From an uncultured Ruminococcus sp. (GTDB taxonomy: Bacteria; Bacillota; Clostridia; Oscillospirales; CAG-272): 49,587 bases of DNA. The DNA is taken from positions 1-49,587 of the forward strand of contig CACZNC010000023.1 of assembly GCA_902782445.1 (NCBI GenBank). The letters are read 5' to 3'. The position numbers and the translations under genes are program-made. The notes under the pieces are model-generated. The model worked only from the letters and a program-made list of their open reading frames with translations, was not told the origin of the DNA and ran no database searches. Position 1 is the first letter of the stretch. Each line of letters begins with the position of its first letter. Positions 7,052 through 15,630 of this stretch are shown here, in pieces.

Positions 7052-7743
7052 TCCGCCTCTCCTTCCGCTTCCGGCTCTTCGGACGCTGATCCTTCCGCGG
7101 CCTCTTCCGCCGTCTTCGGGGTGAGCAGGGTGATGCGGGTGCGTCCGTAGAGGTTCGATTTCAGGACTTCATACCGCGCGGCAAGCTCTTCGTCCCCACC
7201 GAACACGTCTTTGAGGACGAGCTCCGCCGTGTACTCCTCATCCTTCCGCATCCGGGTCCGGAGCCGGGTGGCGCTGGAGGGGACGTCGCAGTCCGTCTCG
7301 CAGACCAGCGTGGATCCGGGAGCCGCGAGTTCCCCGGCGTCGATGGCGCGGAGGGCTTTCGGGAGCATCCCCGAGCCGTAGGGCGGATCGAGGAAAATGA
7401 GGTCGTATTTCTCCCGTCCCGCCGCCGCCCGGAGGTAGGAGGTGTAGGTGTTGTTGACGATCCTGCACCGGTTCGAGAGATGGGTCTTCTTCGCGTTCGC
7501 CTCGACGCAGGCCGCCGCTTCCCGGGAGGAGTCCACGAGGGTCGCCTTTTCCGCGCCGCGCGACAGGGCTTCCAGAGCCATCTGCCCGCTGCCCGCGAAG
7601 AGGTCGAGCACGTTCCGGCCTTCCACGTCAAACTGGATCATGGAGAAAACCGCTTCCTTGACCTTGTCCGAGGTGGGACGGGTCGTTTCTCCTTCGGGGG
7701 CGGTGAGTCCCGTTCCCCTTGCGCTTCCTGTGATGATTCTCAT
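7048..7743 (-). CDS. rsmD: 16S rRNA (guanine(966)-N(2))-methyltransferase
   Basis: This 231-residue protein methylates G966 of 16S rRNA in the assembling 30S subunit. MRIITGSARG at the start, the SAM-binding LDLFAGSG (residues 46-53) and the catalytic DPPY (119-122) are diagnostic. I chose the ATG at 7743. It overlaps the uvrC stop by 4 nt and gives the canonical N-terminus; the reading frame stays open far upstream across uvrC but that part is shadow. The C-terminus carries an acidic Ala/Glu tail of about 25 residues (TAEEAAEGSASEEPEAEGEA) beyond the usual end. Confidence 0.95.
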   Translation of the reverse strand: MRIITGSARGTGLTAPEGETTRPTSDKVKEAVFSMIQFDVEGRNVLDLFAGSGQMALEALSRGAEKATLVDSSREAAACVEANAKKTHLSNRCRIVNNTYTSYLRAAAGREKYDLIFLDPPYGSGMLPKALRAIDAGELAAPGSTLVCETDCDVPSSATRLRTRMRKDEEYTAELVLKDVFGGDEELAARYEVLKSNLYGRTRITLLTPKTAEEAAEGSASEEPEAEGEAE

Positions 7744-9656
7744 TCTGATTCTATCCTTTCCCCGGAGGGTGTTTCGTCCGAATTTTCGTGGGTGTGCCGC
7801 CAGACCGCCTCGGCGTCGACCTTTGAGATCCCCTGCACGGCGGCGAGGGCGTCCAGGTCGGCGGATCTCACCGCGGCGAGGGAGCCGAACGCCTTCAAGA
7901 GGATCTTCGCCTTCGCCGGTCCGATCCCTTTGATCTTTTCGAGGGAGGAGGTGCGGAGGGTCTTTCTCTTCGCGTTCGTCATGCGGGAGACCGAATACCG
8001 GTGAACTTCCTCCTGGATCCCGTAGATCAGCCGGAAGACGTCGGCCTGCCGCGCGATGGCGATCTCCCCGCTCTCGTCGCAGAGGGTGCGGGTCTTGTGG
8101 TGCTCGTCCTTCACCATGCCGAAGACCGGGATCTCGTACCCCTCCCGGGCCATCATCTCCTTGATCACCGAGACGTGGCCCCGCCCGCCGTCCAGCAGGA
8201 TCAGATCCGGTTCGGCGGACATGGAGTCGTCGGGCTGTCCGATGTGGGCGAGCCGCCGGGAAAGCGCTTCCGTCATGGCGGCGTAGTCGTCCTGCCCGTC
8301 TTTCGAGCGGATGCGGAAGGTGCGGTATTCGCTCTTCTTCATCTTCCCGTCGACGGCCGTCACCATGCCGCAGGTGATGTGCTCGTCCCCGAGGTTCGAG
8401 ATATCGTAGGCCTCGATCCGCTCGGGCAGGACCTCCAGCTTCAGAAGGGAAGCGAGGGAGGCAAGGGTGCGTTCGCCGTCCTTCTCCTGCTTCGCGCGGT
8501 TCTCGGAGTGCTTGGCCGCGTCCGTCACCGCCATGTCGCAGAGATATTTCGAAGCTCCCCGGCGGGGCGTCCGGATCTCCACCCGGTGTCCCGACCGCTC
8601 GGTGAGGACGGCGGAGAGCAGTTCCCGGTCGTGATCGGGGATCTCGAAGGAGAGAAGGATCTCCCCCGGAATGAATTCGCGGGACTGGTAGAGGGAGAGC
8701 AGGAACGCGGAAAAGGGAGAATCCCCGTTCCCGTCCGCCTCCTCCGCCGTGATCTCGTCCCCGCCGAAAAGGAAGTGTTCGCTGTCGGCGATATACCCGC
8801 TCCGGACATAGAAAACGGCGGCGCAGTCCCGGAACCGCACGCCCTCCACGCTCGTGAGATGGAGCCCGATCACGTCGCACTCCACGTCGGGGGATCCCAC
8901 GGCCTTCTGACGTTCCCCCAGCCTGCGCATGGCGGCGATGGCGTCCCGGCATCTGGCGGCGGTCTCGAATTCGAGGGCTTCGGACGCCTCGTTCATCTTC
9001 CGCGTCAGATCGGCGATCACCTCCCGGGTCCCGCCTCTGAGGATCCCAGCCGCCTGTTCGATGGCCGCGAGATACTCCTCCAGGCCGACCTCCCCGGTGC
9101 AGACTCCCATGCAGCGGCCCATCTGGTAGTAGACGCACGGCCGCTCCTTCCCGATGTCCTGGGGGAATCTCCGCTTGCAGGTGGGCAGGCGCAGGGTCCG
9201 CTCGAGCTGGCCGATCACGCCGAAGACCGTGGCCGTCGACGAATAGGGTCCGAAATACCGGCTCCCGTCCGTGGTGCGCTTCCGGTTCATGGTGATGCGG
9301 GGCCATTCTTCCTCCGAATCCTTCCCGATGCGGATATAGGGGTAGGATTTCGCGTCCTTGAGCTTGATGTTGTACTTCGGGGCGTACTGCTTGATGAGGG
9401 AATTCTCGAGGGCGAGGGCCTCCATCTCCGTGTCGCAGGTGACGAACCGGAAGTCGTGGACGGAGGACGCCATCCGCGCGGTCTTGACGTCGTGGTCCCC
9501 GTGGAAGTACTGGGACACGCGGTCGCGGAGGGAGCGGGACTTTCCGACGTAAATGACCTTCCCCGCCGCGTTCTTCATGATATAAACCCCGGGCAGACGC
9601 GGAAGGGCCGCCGCCTTTTCCCGGAGGAATCCGATGTTCGGTGAGAGCTGTGGCAT
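7740..9656 (-). CDS. uvrC: Excinuclease ABC subunit C
   Basis: This is the UvrC nuclease, which makes both incisions in nucleotide excision repair with UvrA and UvrB. The GIY-YIG domain (GVYIMKNAAGKVIYVGKS) occupies about residues 12-95. A UVR motif follows (DLTRKMNEASEALEFETAAR, near 210), then the RNase H-like endonuclease region with DLILLDGGRGHV, and a C-terminal helix-hairpin-helix (IKGIGPAKAKILLKAF). I chose the ATG at 9656, giving MPQLSPNIGF and an upstream GGGGAGG, although its spacing is only 3 nt. ATG 9668 and TTG 9674 are in-frame alternatives. It is coupled to rsmD by ATGA. Confidence 0.96.
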   Translation of the reverse strand: MPQLSPNIGFLREKAAALPRLPGVYIMKNAAGKVIYVGKSRSLRDRVSQYFHGDHDVKTARMASSVHDFRFVTCDTEMEALALENSLIKQYAPKYNIKLKDAKSYPYIRIGKDSEEEWPRITMNRKRTTDGSRYFGPYSSTATVFGVIGQLERTLRLPTCKRRFPQDIGKERPCVYYQMGRCMGVCTGEVGLEEYLAAIEQAAGILRGGTREVIADLTRKMNEASEALEFETAARCRDAIAAMRRLGERQKAVGSPDVECDVIGLHLTSVEGVRFRDCAAVFYVRSGYIADSEHFLFGGDEITAEEADGNGDSPFSAFLLSLYQSREFIPGEILLSFEIPDHDRELLSAVLTERSGHRVEIRTPRRGASKYLCDMAVTDAAKHSENRAKQEKDGERTLASLASLLKLEVLPERIEAYDISNLGDEHITCGMVTAVDGKMKKSEYRTFRIRSKDGQDDYAAMTEALSRRLAHIGQPDDSMSAEPDLILLDGGRGHVSVIKEMMAREGYEIPVFGMVKDEHHKTRTLCDESGEIAIARQADVFRLIYGIQEEVHRYSVSRMTNAKRKTLRTSSLEKIKGIGPAKAKILLKAFGSLAAVRSADLDALAAVQGISKVDAEAVWRHTHENSDETPSGERIESE

Positions 9657-9676
9657 GATCCTCCCCATGAACAAAT

Positions 9677-9708
9677 CGGGCGATGATGCGTTTCTTCACC
9701 ATCGCCCG
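9677..9708. terminator. Hairpin between ptsH and uvrC
   Basis: CGGGCGATG (9677-9685) pairs perfectly with CATCGCCCG (9700-9708) across a 14-nt loop. Downstream bases are only moderately T-rich on either strand (ATTTGTTC, TTTCC). It may end part of the HPr transcript or set uvrC expression, as no separate uvrC promoter is visible. Confidence 0.4.
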
Positions 9709-9782
9709 TTTCCTGCCTCTTGTGATCCGATGCCGCATGGCCGCAGATATCCCCCGGAGGGACTTTGCGCGCGGCGGAACCC

Positions 9783-10046
9783 TTACTCCGCGAAACCGCT
9801 GTCGATCAGGGTGGATAATCCTTCGAGAGCTTCCTCTTCGTCGGTGCCGTCCGCGATCAGGGTGATCGTCATTCCCTTGACGATCCCGAGGGAGAGCACG
9901 CCGAGCAGGCTCTTCGCGTTGACTCTGCGGTCATCCTTTTCCACCCAGATAGAGCTCTTGTAGGAATTGGCCTTCTGGATAAAGAACGTCGCCGGTCTGG
10001 CATGGAGGCCCACGTTATTCTTAATGGTTACGTCGCACGAAATCAT
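9783..10046 (-). CDS. ptsH: HPr-family phosphocarrier protein
   Basis: This 87-residue protein relays phosphate from enzyme I to sugar-specific PTS components and, through Ser phosphorylation, serves carbon catabolite control. His15 lies in NVGLHARPA and Ser46 in NAKSLLGVLSLGI. Both regulatory residues are present, so a Crh-only role is unlikely. It has its own promoter and a GAGGAG ribosome binding site. No enzyme I or other PTS gene is nearby. uvrC follows on the same strand. Confidence 0.95.
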   Translation of the reverse strand: MISCDVTIKNNVGLHARPATFFIQKANSYKSSIWVEKDDRRVNAKSLLGVLSLGIVKGMTITLIADGTDEEEALEGLSTLIDSGFAE

Positions 10047-10103
10047 TTGATACGCTCCTCTGCAATGATTGAAGATGACAGCGATACTGCTTCTTATAGA
10101 TGT

Positions 10104-10132
10104 ATTATATCAAATACTGTTCTCGAAATCAA
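10104..10132 (-). promoter_or_regulatory. Sigma-A promoter of ptsH
   Basis: TTGATT (10127-10132), a 17-bp spacer and a perfect TATAAT (10104-10109) on the minus strand, 58 bp before the HPr start codon. Confidence 0.8.
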
Positions 10133-10233
10133 GGGCTTCTCACAATTTTTTTCCCGGCAACTTATTCAAACATGCGCCCCGCCGGGGTCCGTTTTTTGTA
10201 TAAACGCCGGGGGACGGGAAAACGGGAAAACGC

Positions 10234-11067
10234 TCAGCCGTTTTTGGACTGCCGGTATTTCCCCGGGGTGCACCCCACGGCGGACTTGAAGGAGGAGGAA
10301 AAATGCTGGGTGTTCGAATACCGGAGAAGGGAGGCGATCTCCTTGATGGGCATCACCGTCCCCGTCAGAAGGCTCTTCGCCACCCCGATCCGCCGCTCGA
10401 TCACGTACTGGATAGGCGTGATGCCGAACCGCTTCTTGAAGACACGGATCACGTGCATCTTCGTGACGCCGAATTCCGCCGCCACCGTGTCGAGGGAGAA
10501 GTCGGAATAAATATTCGCGTCCAGCCACGAGAGGATCTTTTCGTCGAGGGTGTTCCGCGGTCTGGCCCGGGGGAAATAGACGTCCTTCTCCGCCGCCGTG
10601 AGGATGCGGAAGAGCAGGCAGAGGATCTCCGCGTGGGTGTCCGCTTCCCCTCCCTCCGCCATCCGCGAGAGCCGGTCGTGGATCTCGAGGAAGAGGTCGA
10701 GGACGTTGACCTCCGCCGTGACGACGGGTTCCAGCACGAACATGTCGCACATCCGGGAGAGCAGGGTCCCGTCGGCGTTGAGCCAGATCTTTTCGTAGGG
10801 CGCGTCCGGTTCGGATCCGTAGCTCAGCTCCGCCCCCTTGCGGCACATATAGAAAGTCCCGGCGGAAACGGGAATGCGTTCCCCGCCCGTCTCGATCCAG
10901 CCCCGCCCGTCGATCACGTATTCGAAGACGTATTCCCTGGAAGGGCGGCGGACCATCCGGTAATCGGGATTCGGATACGTCACCCCCGCGAGCAGGCAGG
11001 AAAAAGCCTCCGATCTGTCCGCGGCGGCCGCGTATACGATTTTTTCATTCCTGTCGTTGAAAAACAT
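10234..11067 (-). CDS. AraC-family transcriptional regulator
   Basis: This 277-residue protein has an N-terminal sensing half resembling a cupin (GRGWIETGGERIPVSAGTFYM, residues 54-74) and a C-terminal pair of helix-turn-helix motifs (SLDTVAAEFGVTKMHVIRVF, then IKEIASLLRYSNTQHFSSSF). It ends in the typical AraC closure CTPGKYR. Such regulators usually control sugar or small-metabolite genes. It lies 34 bp after the PAP2 gene on the same strand and probably shares its promoter. The ligand is unknown. Confidence 0.92.
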   Translation of the reverse strand: MFFNDRNEKIVYAAAADRSEAFSCLLAGVTYPNPDYRMVRRPSREYVFEYVIDGRGWIETGGERIPVSAGTFYMCRKGAELSYGSEPDAPYEKIWLNADGTLLSRMCDMFVLEPVVTAEVNVLDLFLEIHDRLSRMAEGGEADTHAEILCLLFRILTAAEKDVYFPRARPRNTLDEKILSWLDANIYSDFSLDTVAAEFGVTKMHVIRVFKKRFGITPIQYVIERRIGVAKSLLTGTVMPIKEIASLLRYSNTQHFSSSFKSAVGCTPGKYRQSKNG

Positions 11068-11101
11068 GGAGGCCTCCGCTTCGGACGAACTGAAGGCGGG
11101 A

Positions 11102-11653
11102 TCATTCCGCCTCTTTTTTGCGGAACCGGGCGAAAATCCGGTCCGCCGCTTTCCCGGCCGCGAACGCGCACAGAGTCCCGATCACGGCTCCGGCGAGCAC
11201 GTCCGTCGGGTAGTGGACGCGGATATAGAGGCGGGAGAAGGCGATGACGACGGCGAGGACGAGGGCGGCGATCCCCCATTTCCTGCTGTACCGGAAGATC
11301 GTGACGGCTCCCTCGAAGGAGACCGCGGCGTGCCCGGAGGGGAAGGAATAATAACTGTCGGGCGGGACCAGCAGCTTCACCGAAGGATCGAAGAGATAGG
11401 GCCGGATCCGGAGCGTGAGGTTTTTCAGCCCCACGTTGCAGATCAGGGCTCCGAAGATCAGGGCGAGCCCCATCTGAAACCCGATCTTCCGCGTCCCGGG
11501 AACGGCGAGGAGAACGGCGGCCGTAAGGATCCAGAACCAGCCGTAGTCCCCGAGCCTCGTCACGGTGGAGAAAACCGCGTCGAGGAAGGGGCATCCGATG
11601 GCGGAATACATGCGGGCCAGGAGGGCGGCTTCGGGTCCGTTCAGGGCGTTCAT
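11102..11653 (-). CDS. PAP2-family membrane phosphatase
   Basis: This 183-residue integral membrane enzyme carries the three PAP2 motifs in order: [13 protein letters not shown] (residues near 90) and [12 protein letters not shown]. It has five or six membrane segments. Family members dephosphorylate undecaprenyl pyrophosphate or phosphatidic acid. The compact size and lack of other domains fit either role, and the position gives no further hint. It is first in a two-gene unit with the AraC regulator. Confidence 0.92.
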   Translation of the reverse strand: MNALNGPEAALLARMYSAIGCPFLDAVFSTVTRLGDYGWFWILTAAVLLAVPGTRKIGFQMGLALIFGALICNVGLKNLTLRIRPYLFDPSVKLLVPPDSYYSFPSGHAAVSFEGAVTIFRYSRKWGIAALVLAVVIAFSRLYIRVHYPTDVLAGAVIGTLCAFAAGKAADRIFARFRKKEAE

Positions 11654-11683
11654 CCTTCACCTCGTCAGAAATACTTCGCCCGT

Positions 11684-11694
11684 ATTATACCACA
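11684..11694 (-). promoter_or_regulatory. Extended -10 promoter of the PAP2-AraC unit
   Basis: TATAAT at 11684-11689 is preceded by TGTGG, giving an extended TGnTATAAT -10. The -35 position holds only a T-run. Confidence 0.65.
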
Positions 11695-11759
11695 GATCTC
11701 GCCGAAAAAAAAGGGGCCGGGGAAAAATGTCACAATTGGGGCATTTTGACGGAAATACG

Positions 11760-11803
11760 GAAAAAGGGGCAGGCGAGCGGATCCCCTCCGTTGTCCCTGC
11801 CCC
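11760..11803 (-). terminator. Terminator of the spoIIIA operon
   Basis: On the minus strand GGGGCAGG and CCTGCCCC form a perfect 8-bp stem (11766-11773 with 11796-11803), followed by TTTTT. It begins 11 bp past the spoIIIAH stop codon. Confidence 0.85.
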
Positions 11804-11813
11804 TGCCGACCGT

Positions 11814-12443
11814 TCACTTCCCCTTTTCGATGATTTTCAGATTCTCCGGCGCGATCCCGGCCTGTTCCCAGACGATTTCGGAGATCTGGGCGACCTCGCT
11901 CTGGAGAAGCCCGTCGCTCTCCACGATCACGCTGCACTTGCCCCCGTTCACCACGGCGACGCACTGTTCGAAGCCCTTGGAGCGGACGAGGGATTCGATG
12001 TTGGCCTCGCTCTCCATCCCCTCCGCGATCTTTCCGATGGCTGCCGCGGCGTCCGCCTTCGCGTCTCCGGTGGCCGTGTCGCTGGCGGTGACGGTTTTCA
12101 GCACTTCGATGGCCTCGTCCCGTGCCTGCCGTCTTTCGAGGGAGATGGAGGCGAAATAGTCCCTCGTCTCCCCGGATGAGAGAGCGGCGGACTGCCCGGC
12201 CTCCGCGTCTTCCGGACCGGATTTTTCCCCTCCTCCCTTCGCCTCCTTCGCCGCCGGATCGGACGCGAGATCCACCGCCAGCCGGGAGGGAGCCTTCACG
12301 GACCCGCCCCCGCCGAGGATCGATTTCGCTATGGCCGCCCCGCCGAGGATGAGCACGGCGCAGACCGCGATGACGGCCCGCGTTCCGGCCTTTTTCGAAA
12401 GCTCCGCGCATTTCTGACGGAATTTCTTCCATTTCTCTTTCAT
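11814..12443 (-). CDS. spoIIIAH: Stage III sporulation protein AH
   Basis: SpoIIIAH is a mother-cell membrane protein whose extracytoplasmic YscJ/FliF-like domain docks with forespore SpoIIQ to build the feeding channel. This 209-residue copy has one N-terminal membrane segment (AVIAVCAVLILGGAAIA), a low-complexity linker and a C-terminal ring-building domain (about residues 115-207) containing CSVIVESDGLLQSEVAQI. The ATG at 12443 is chosen because GAGG lies 8 nt upstream; the in-frame GTG at 12452 has no usable spacing. It is last in the operon, 75 bp after spoIIIAG. Confidence 0.94.
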   Translation of the reverse strand: MKEKWKKFRQKCAELSKKAGTRAVIAVCAVLILGGAAIAKSILGGGGSVKAPSRLAVDLASDPAAKEAKGGGEKSGPEDAEAGQSAALSSGETRDYFASISLERRQARDEAIEVLKTVTASDTATGDAKADAAAAIGKIAEGMESEANIESLVRSKGFEQCVAVVNGGKCSVIVESDGLLQSEVAQISEIVWEQAGIAPENLKIIEKGK

Positions 12444-12518
12444 ACCCTGCACCTCGATTCTGTGGGATCTTCTTCCGAACCATCCTATGCGCTGGACCCG
12501 GGGGATAGAACGGGGCGG

Positions 12519-12932
12519 TCATTTCCGCTCCGATCCCTCGACCCGGATCCGGTTGGTGGGGATCCCGAGGGCGGCGGAGATCAGGCGGGTCACGGTCTCA
12601 CGGAGGGTCGGCGAATCCCCGCCCGTGCAGACCACCGCGATCCCCCGCACCGCCGGAACCGAGGAGGTCTTCTCCCCGCCGAACATCCCCCCGGAGACCG
12701 CCGCCTTCGCCTCCGGGTCCTCGCAGAGGGTGAGGAAGACGTCCGCCTCCCTGACCCCGTCGATGCTCATGCAGAGCTCCCTCACCCGGTCCTCGAGATA
12801 CCCGGCGTAGTCCGATCCGGCAGTTCCCCGGTTCTCCTTCCCGAGCACCCCGCCCAAAACGAAGAGCAAAATCCCCATCGCCGCGAGCAGCAGAAGGATC
12901 CACCCGTTCCGTCCCCAACCCGGCAGTTTCAC
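12519..12932 (-). CDS. spoIIIAG: Stage III sporulation protein AG
   Basis: SpoIIIAG forms a large ring in the intermembrane space of the engulfed forespore. This 137-residue copy has one N-terminal membrane helix (WILLLLAAMGILLFVLGGVL) and then the ring-building fold with VRGIAVVCTGGDSPTLRETV and a conserved ALGIPTNRI near the end. The start is GTG at 12932, with AAAGGAGG upstream and a 4-nt overlap with spoIIIAF. The frame runs on upstream across spoIIIAF but only as shadow. It is shorter than the Bacillus protein. Confidence 0.93.
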   Translation of the reverse strand: MKLPGWGRNGWILLLLAAMGILLFVLGGVLGKENRGTAGSDYAGYLEDRVRELCMSIDGVREADVFLTLCEDPEAKAAVSGGMFGGEKTSSVPAVRGIAVVCTGGDSPTLRETVTRLISAALGIPTNRIRVEGSERK

Positions 12933-13399
12933 CGCCCTCCCTCCTTTCCCGTTTCCACACGCACTTCGACGCCGAAAGCAGCGCCGAGATCCTCCCCGAT
13001 CCGCATCCGCTCCGTATAGGGACAGCCCGGAACGAAAATGCGGATCGCCGGCTCCCCTTCTTCGGGCACGCCGACCGCAAACTCCGCCCCCTCCGCGTCG
13101 AGCCCCAGTTCTCTGAGATAGGCGAAGGCGAATTCCGCGGCCCCGATCCACGCCTCCCGCCCGGTCCGCCCCTCCAGGACACGCGCTTCGCCGGACCGGA
13201 TGAGATCCTGTGCCGCCTCGCCGATCCGCTCCCCCGCTCCGACGGCGGAAGGCAGCCGCAGGACCAGAGCCGCGAGGACCGCAAGCGCCGCGATCCGCCC
13301 GATCCTCTCCCGCCATCCCTCCGGCGCGAGGCTTTCCGCCAGCTCTCCCAGCACGGTTCCCGCGGCGATCAGCCCGATCACGCCCTTCCATCCGCCCAT
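12929..13399 (-). CDS. spoIIIAF: Stage III sporulation protein AF
   Basis: This 156-residue membrane-anchored component of the SpoIIIA-SpoIIQ channel has two N-terminal hydrophobic segments (VIGLIAAGTVLGELAESL and AALAVLAALVLRL). A soluble ring-like domain with IRIFVPGCP and a basic end follows. The start ATG has GGGAGGTGAGGTC upstream. The gene lies 4 bp after spoIIIAE and overlaps spoIIIAG by 4 nt. Sequence identity to model SpoIIIAF is low, so the name rests on size, topology and its place in the fixed AA-AH order. Confidence 0.9.
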   Translation of the reverse strand: MGGWKGVIGLIAAGTVLGELAESLAPEGWRERIGRIAALAVLAALVLRLPSAVGAGERIGEAAQDLIRSGEARVLEGRTGREAWIGAAEFAFAYLRELGLDAEGAEFAVGVPEEGEPAIRIFVPGCPYTERMRIGEDLGAAFGVEVRVETGKEGGR

Positions 13400-13403
13400 G
13401 ACC

Positions 13404-14555
13404 TCACCTCCCGATCCCGGCGAAGAGGGCCAGCGCGACGACGAATATCCCGATGCCGTAGAGCACGAAGGCGGAGAGGAGTTCCGTCACCCCCCGCGCC
13501 CCGTCGAGGAGCTTTTCGAGATCCGTCAGCCCCAGCGCGCCCGCCGCGAACCGCCCGAGGCCGAAGGTCCACTGCCAGAGGAGCAGGGGAGCCGCCGCCG
13601 GGACAGCCGCCGCAGTCAGCGCGAGGATCCCGCCGATCCCGCCCGCGCCGCGCAGGAACCGTACCCCTGCGGACATCGCCCCCCAGGCCTCCGACAGCGC
13701 GCCGCCCGCCACCGGGACGAAGGAGGAGAGCGCGAATTTCGTCCACCGCATCCCGAGGCTGTCCGCCGAACGGGCCAGCGACGACTGGGTCCCGAGCAGG
13801 AACGCGGCGGAAAGGGTCAGGATCTGCCATGCCCGGAGGATCATCTTTCTGAGCCCCGCGGCGAAGGATGCGGCGAATCCCCCCGAAGATCCTACGGCAG
13901 TCAGCCCGAGAAGCGCCGAGGAAGCGGGAACGAGGATCCTGCCCGCGATCTCCTCGACGACGGTCAGCGCGAGCATCATCCCCACCCGCGCCACCCGGCT
14001 TTCGGTGACGCCGCCGCCGAGCAGGCAGATCCCCTCCGCCACCGGGACGAGGAGTTCGGCGAGGGAGCAGAGGGTCCCCGCGGCATCCCGTGCCAGCCGG
14101 AGCGCGTCCGCCGCAAGCCCCCAGACCGACGCCGCGGCCGCCAGCCTCACCACCCTCCCGAACGCATCCGCCGTCGGACCGGAGGGGACCGCAGTCTTCA
14201 CGGCGGCGGCCAACAGGAGCAGTCCGGCAAGGGGAGCGGCGGCGGGGATCACGGTCCGGAGGGCGTTTCCGAAGGTCTCCCGGAGCCGCGAAAAGAGCCG
14301 CCCGGGGTCCGTCCTGTCCCTCAAAATCGCGATCGTTCCCGCAGGATCGGCGAGATCGACGCCGTCAACGGCTTCCGCGGCGGACGGGGGCAGAGCCTCG
14401 CGGAACCGGTCCCACGCCCGCTCCGTCCCGGCCGAACAGTCTTCTGCCCGGAAGACATAGGTCTCCGCCCGGATCTCCGCGCCGAGGGCGAAAAAGCAGA
14501 GGCAGGCGCAGAAGAGGGTGAAGATCCGCTTCCCCGCCCCGTCTTTCCGGATCAC
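13404..14555 (-). CDS. spoIIIAE: Stage III sporulation protein AE
   Basis: SpoIIIAE is the large polytopic membrane protein of the feeding channel. This 383-residue copy starts with a signal-like segment (RIFTLFCACLCFFALGAEIRA) and has about seven to eight membrane helices. The region with TKFALSSFVPVAGGALSEAW is characteristic of the family. The start is GTG at 14555, forming a GTGA overlap with the spoIIIAD stop and giving nearly the Bacillus length. The open frame continues further upstream in shadow. Confidence 0.95.
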   Translation of the reverse strand: MIRKDGAGKRIFTLFCACLCFFALGAEIRAETYVFRAEDCSAGTERAWDRFREALPPSAAEAVDGVDLADPAGTIAILRDRTDPGRLFSRLRETFGNALRTVIPAAAPLAGLLLLAAAVKTAVPSGPTADAFGRVVRLAAAASVWGLAADALRLARDAAGTLCSLAELLVPVAEGICLLGGGVTESRVARVGMMLALTVVEEIAGRILVPASSALLGLTAVGSSGGFAASFAAGLRKMILRAWQILTLSAAFLLGTQSSLARSADSLGMRWTKFALSSFVPVAGGALSEAWGAMSAGVRFLRGAGGIGGILALTAAAVPAAAPLLLWQWTFGLGRFAAGALGLTDLEKLLDGARGVTELLSAFVLYGIGIFVVALALFAGIGR

Positions 14556-14932
14556 GCCGAAAATCCCGCGGCGGCGAGCAGATCTCTGAGGAAGGGCAGG
14601 GACAGCACGGCCAGTTCCACCTTCCCCGCCGTCTCGACCCAGCCCGCGATCTGCGCCTCCCCCGCTCCCCTGCACATCTCCGCCGCCGCCGAGGTCATCC
14701 ACGCGATCCCGAGGGCCCGCAGAACGGCCGTGACCGGTGCCTCCCCGACCAGATCCGCGAGGGTCTTCGCAAAGGTGACAGCCTCTCCCACCCCGGGCAG
14801 ACAGGCGCCGAGCAGAAGGGCCGACGTCCCGAGGAGCAGATAGGGGACGAACTCCCGCCTCGTCTCCCGCACGGTGAGGACGGCGGTCAAGGCGCAGAGG
14901 GCGATCCCCGCCAGCGAAACCGCGTCCCTCAT
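14552..14932 (-). CDS. spoIIIAD: Stage III sporulation protein AD
   Basis: This 126-residue membrane protein of the SpoIIIAC/AD family has three to four helices and the conserved-style LVGEAPVTAVLRALGIAWMTSAAAEMC. The family builds the export-gate-like part of the channel. The ATG at 14932 gives the normal length and overlaps spoIIIAC by 4 nt; an upstream in-frame extension is shadow of spoIIIAC. Confidence 0.95.
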   Translation of the reverse strand: MRDAVSLAGIALCALTAVLTVRETRREFVPYLLLGTSALLLGACLPGVGEAVTFAKTLADLVGEAPVTAVLRALGIAWMTSAAAEMCRGAGEAQIAGWVETAGKVELAVLSLPFLRDLLAAAGFSA

Positions 14933-15123
14933 AATCCGAACACCGCCCGGATCTCGCCGAACAGTTCCCCGACCCGGCCCATCAGGAAGAAGAGCACCGA
15001 CACGATGCCCGTGAGGGAGAGCAGAAGCGCCATTTCGTCCCGCCCGGACTTCTGCAGAATCTGGCAGGACGCCGCGATGAGGAATCCCGCCCCCGCGATC
15101 TTCAAGAGTACCGTAATGTCCAA
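14929..15123 (-). CDS. spoIIIAC: Stage III sporulation protein AC
   Basis: This 64-residue protein has two membrane helices (LLKIAGAGFLIAASCQIL and MALLLSLTGIVSVLFFLMG) separated by a polar turn QKSGRDE. The size and the turn are the hallmarks of SpoIIIAC. It is coupled to spoIIIAD by a 4-nt overlap and lies 18 bp after spoIIIAB. Confidence 0.95.
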   Translation of the reverse strand: MDITVLLKIAGAGFLIAASCQILQKSGRDEMALLLSLTGIVSVLFFLMGRVGELFGEIRAVFGL

Positions 15124-15141
15124 AGCGCGTCTCCCCCTCTT

Positions 15142-15630
15142 TCACATCAGCATCAAAAGCGCGGACAGTGCTCCGAGGACCGGGATGGATCTCCAGAGGC
15201 GTTCCCTGTCCGGGGCGGATTTTTTCAGTGCGTCGGCGGCGTCCGCGATCCTGTCCTCGGTGTAGCGGCAGAGGGAGACCTGCTCCTCCCGGAATCCCCT
15301 TCCGAGGGCGTCGGCAAAGGAGCAGAGAACCGCCCGCTCCGCCTCCCCGATCCCCCAGTCCGCGCCTTCCACCGCCGCCCGGAACCCTTCCCTTCTGAGG
15401 ATCGGCAGAAATCCGCTGGCCGAAAGGACGGGATCCTCGTATGCCGCGAAAATGTCGGGCAGGGGGGTGGCCAGCCGTTCGATGTTCTGACGGATGAACC
15501 GGCAGAGGGCTCCCGCCGCCTCGAGCTCCCGGATCCGGCGTCTCCCCGCGCGGATCTCCGACTGCCCCCAGAGAAAGGCCGCGCCGACAAAGAACAGAGC
15601 CCCCGCCGCCCGGAGGACGATCTCACGCAA
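15142..15630 (-). CDS. spoIIIAB: Stage III sporulation protein AB
   Basis: This 162-residue protein has hydrophobic helices at both ends (LRAAGALFFVGAAFLWG and SIPVLGALSALLMLM) flanking a cytoplasmic helical domain. It is similar in arrangement to type II/IV secretion inner-membrane platform proteins, to which SpoIIIAB is related. It contains the typical FADALGRGFREEQVSLCRY. Its start overlaps the end of spoIIIAA by 8 nt. Confidence 0.95.
   Translation of the reverse strand: MREIVLRAAGALFFVGAAFLWGQSEIRAGRRRIRELEAAGALCRFIRQNIERLATPLPDIFAAYEDPVLSASGFLPILRREGFRAAVEGADWGIGEAERAVLCSFADALGRGFREEQVSLCRYTEDRIADAADALKKSAPDRERLWRSIPVLGALSALLMLM

Noticed and set aside
8001..9644. Long plus-strand ORF opposite uvrC
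   Set aside because: It lies wholly within uvrC on the other strand and has low-complexity shadow composition.
7744..9738. 896-residue frame joined to the front of rsmD
   Set aside because: Only the last 231 residues are RsmD. The upstream part is an Arg-rich shadow of uvrC.
10150..10215. GC-rich hairpin with T-run after the AraC gene
   Set aside because: CCCCGCCGGGG followed by TTTTTT points to the plus strand, where no gene ends, so it was not annotated as a terminator.
13200..14843. 547-codon plus-strand ORF through the spoIIIA genes
   Set aside because: Arg/Pro-rich shadow of spoIIIAE and neighbours, with no ribosome binding site or family motif.
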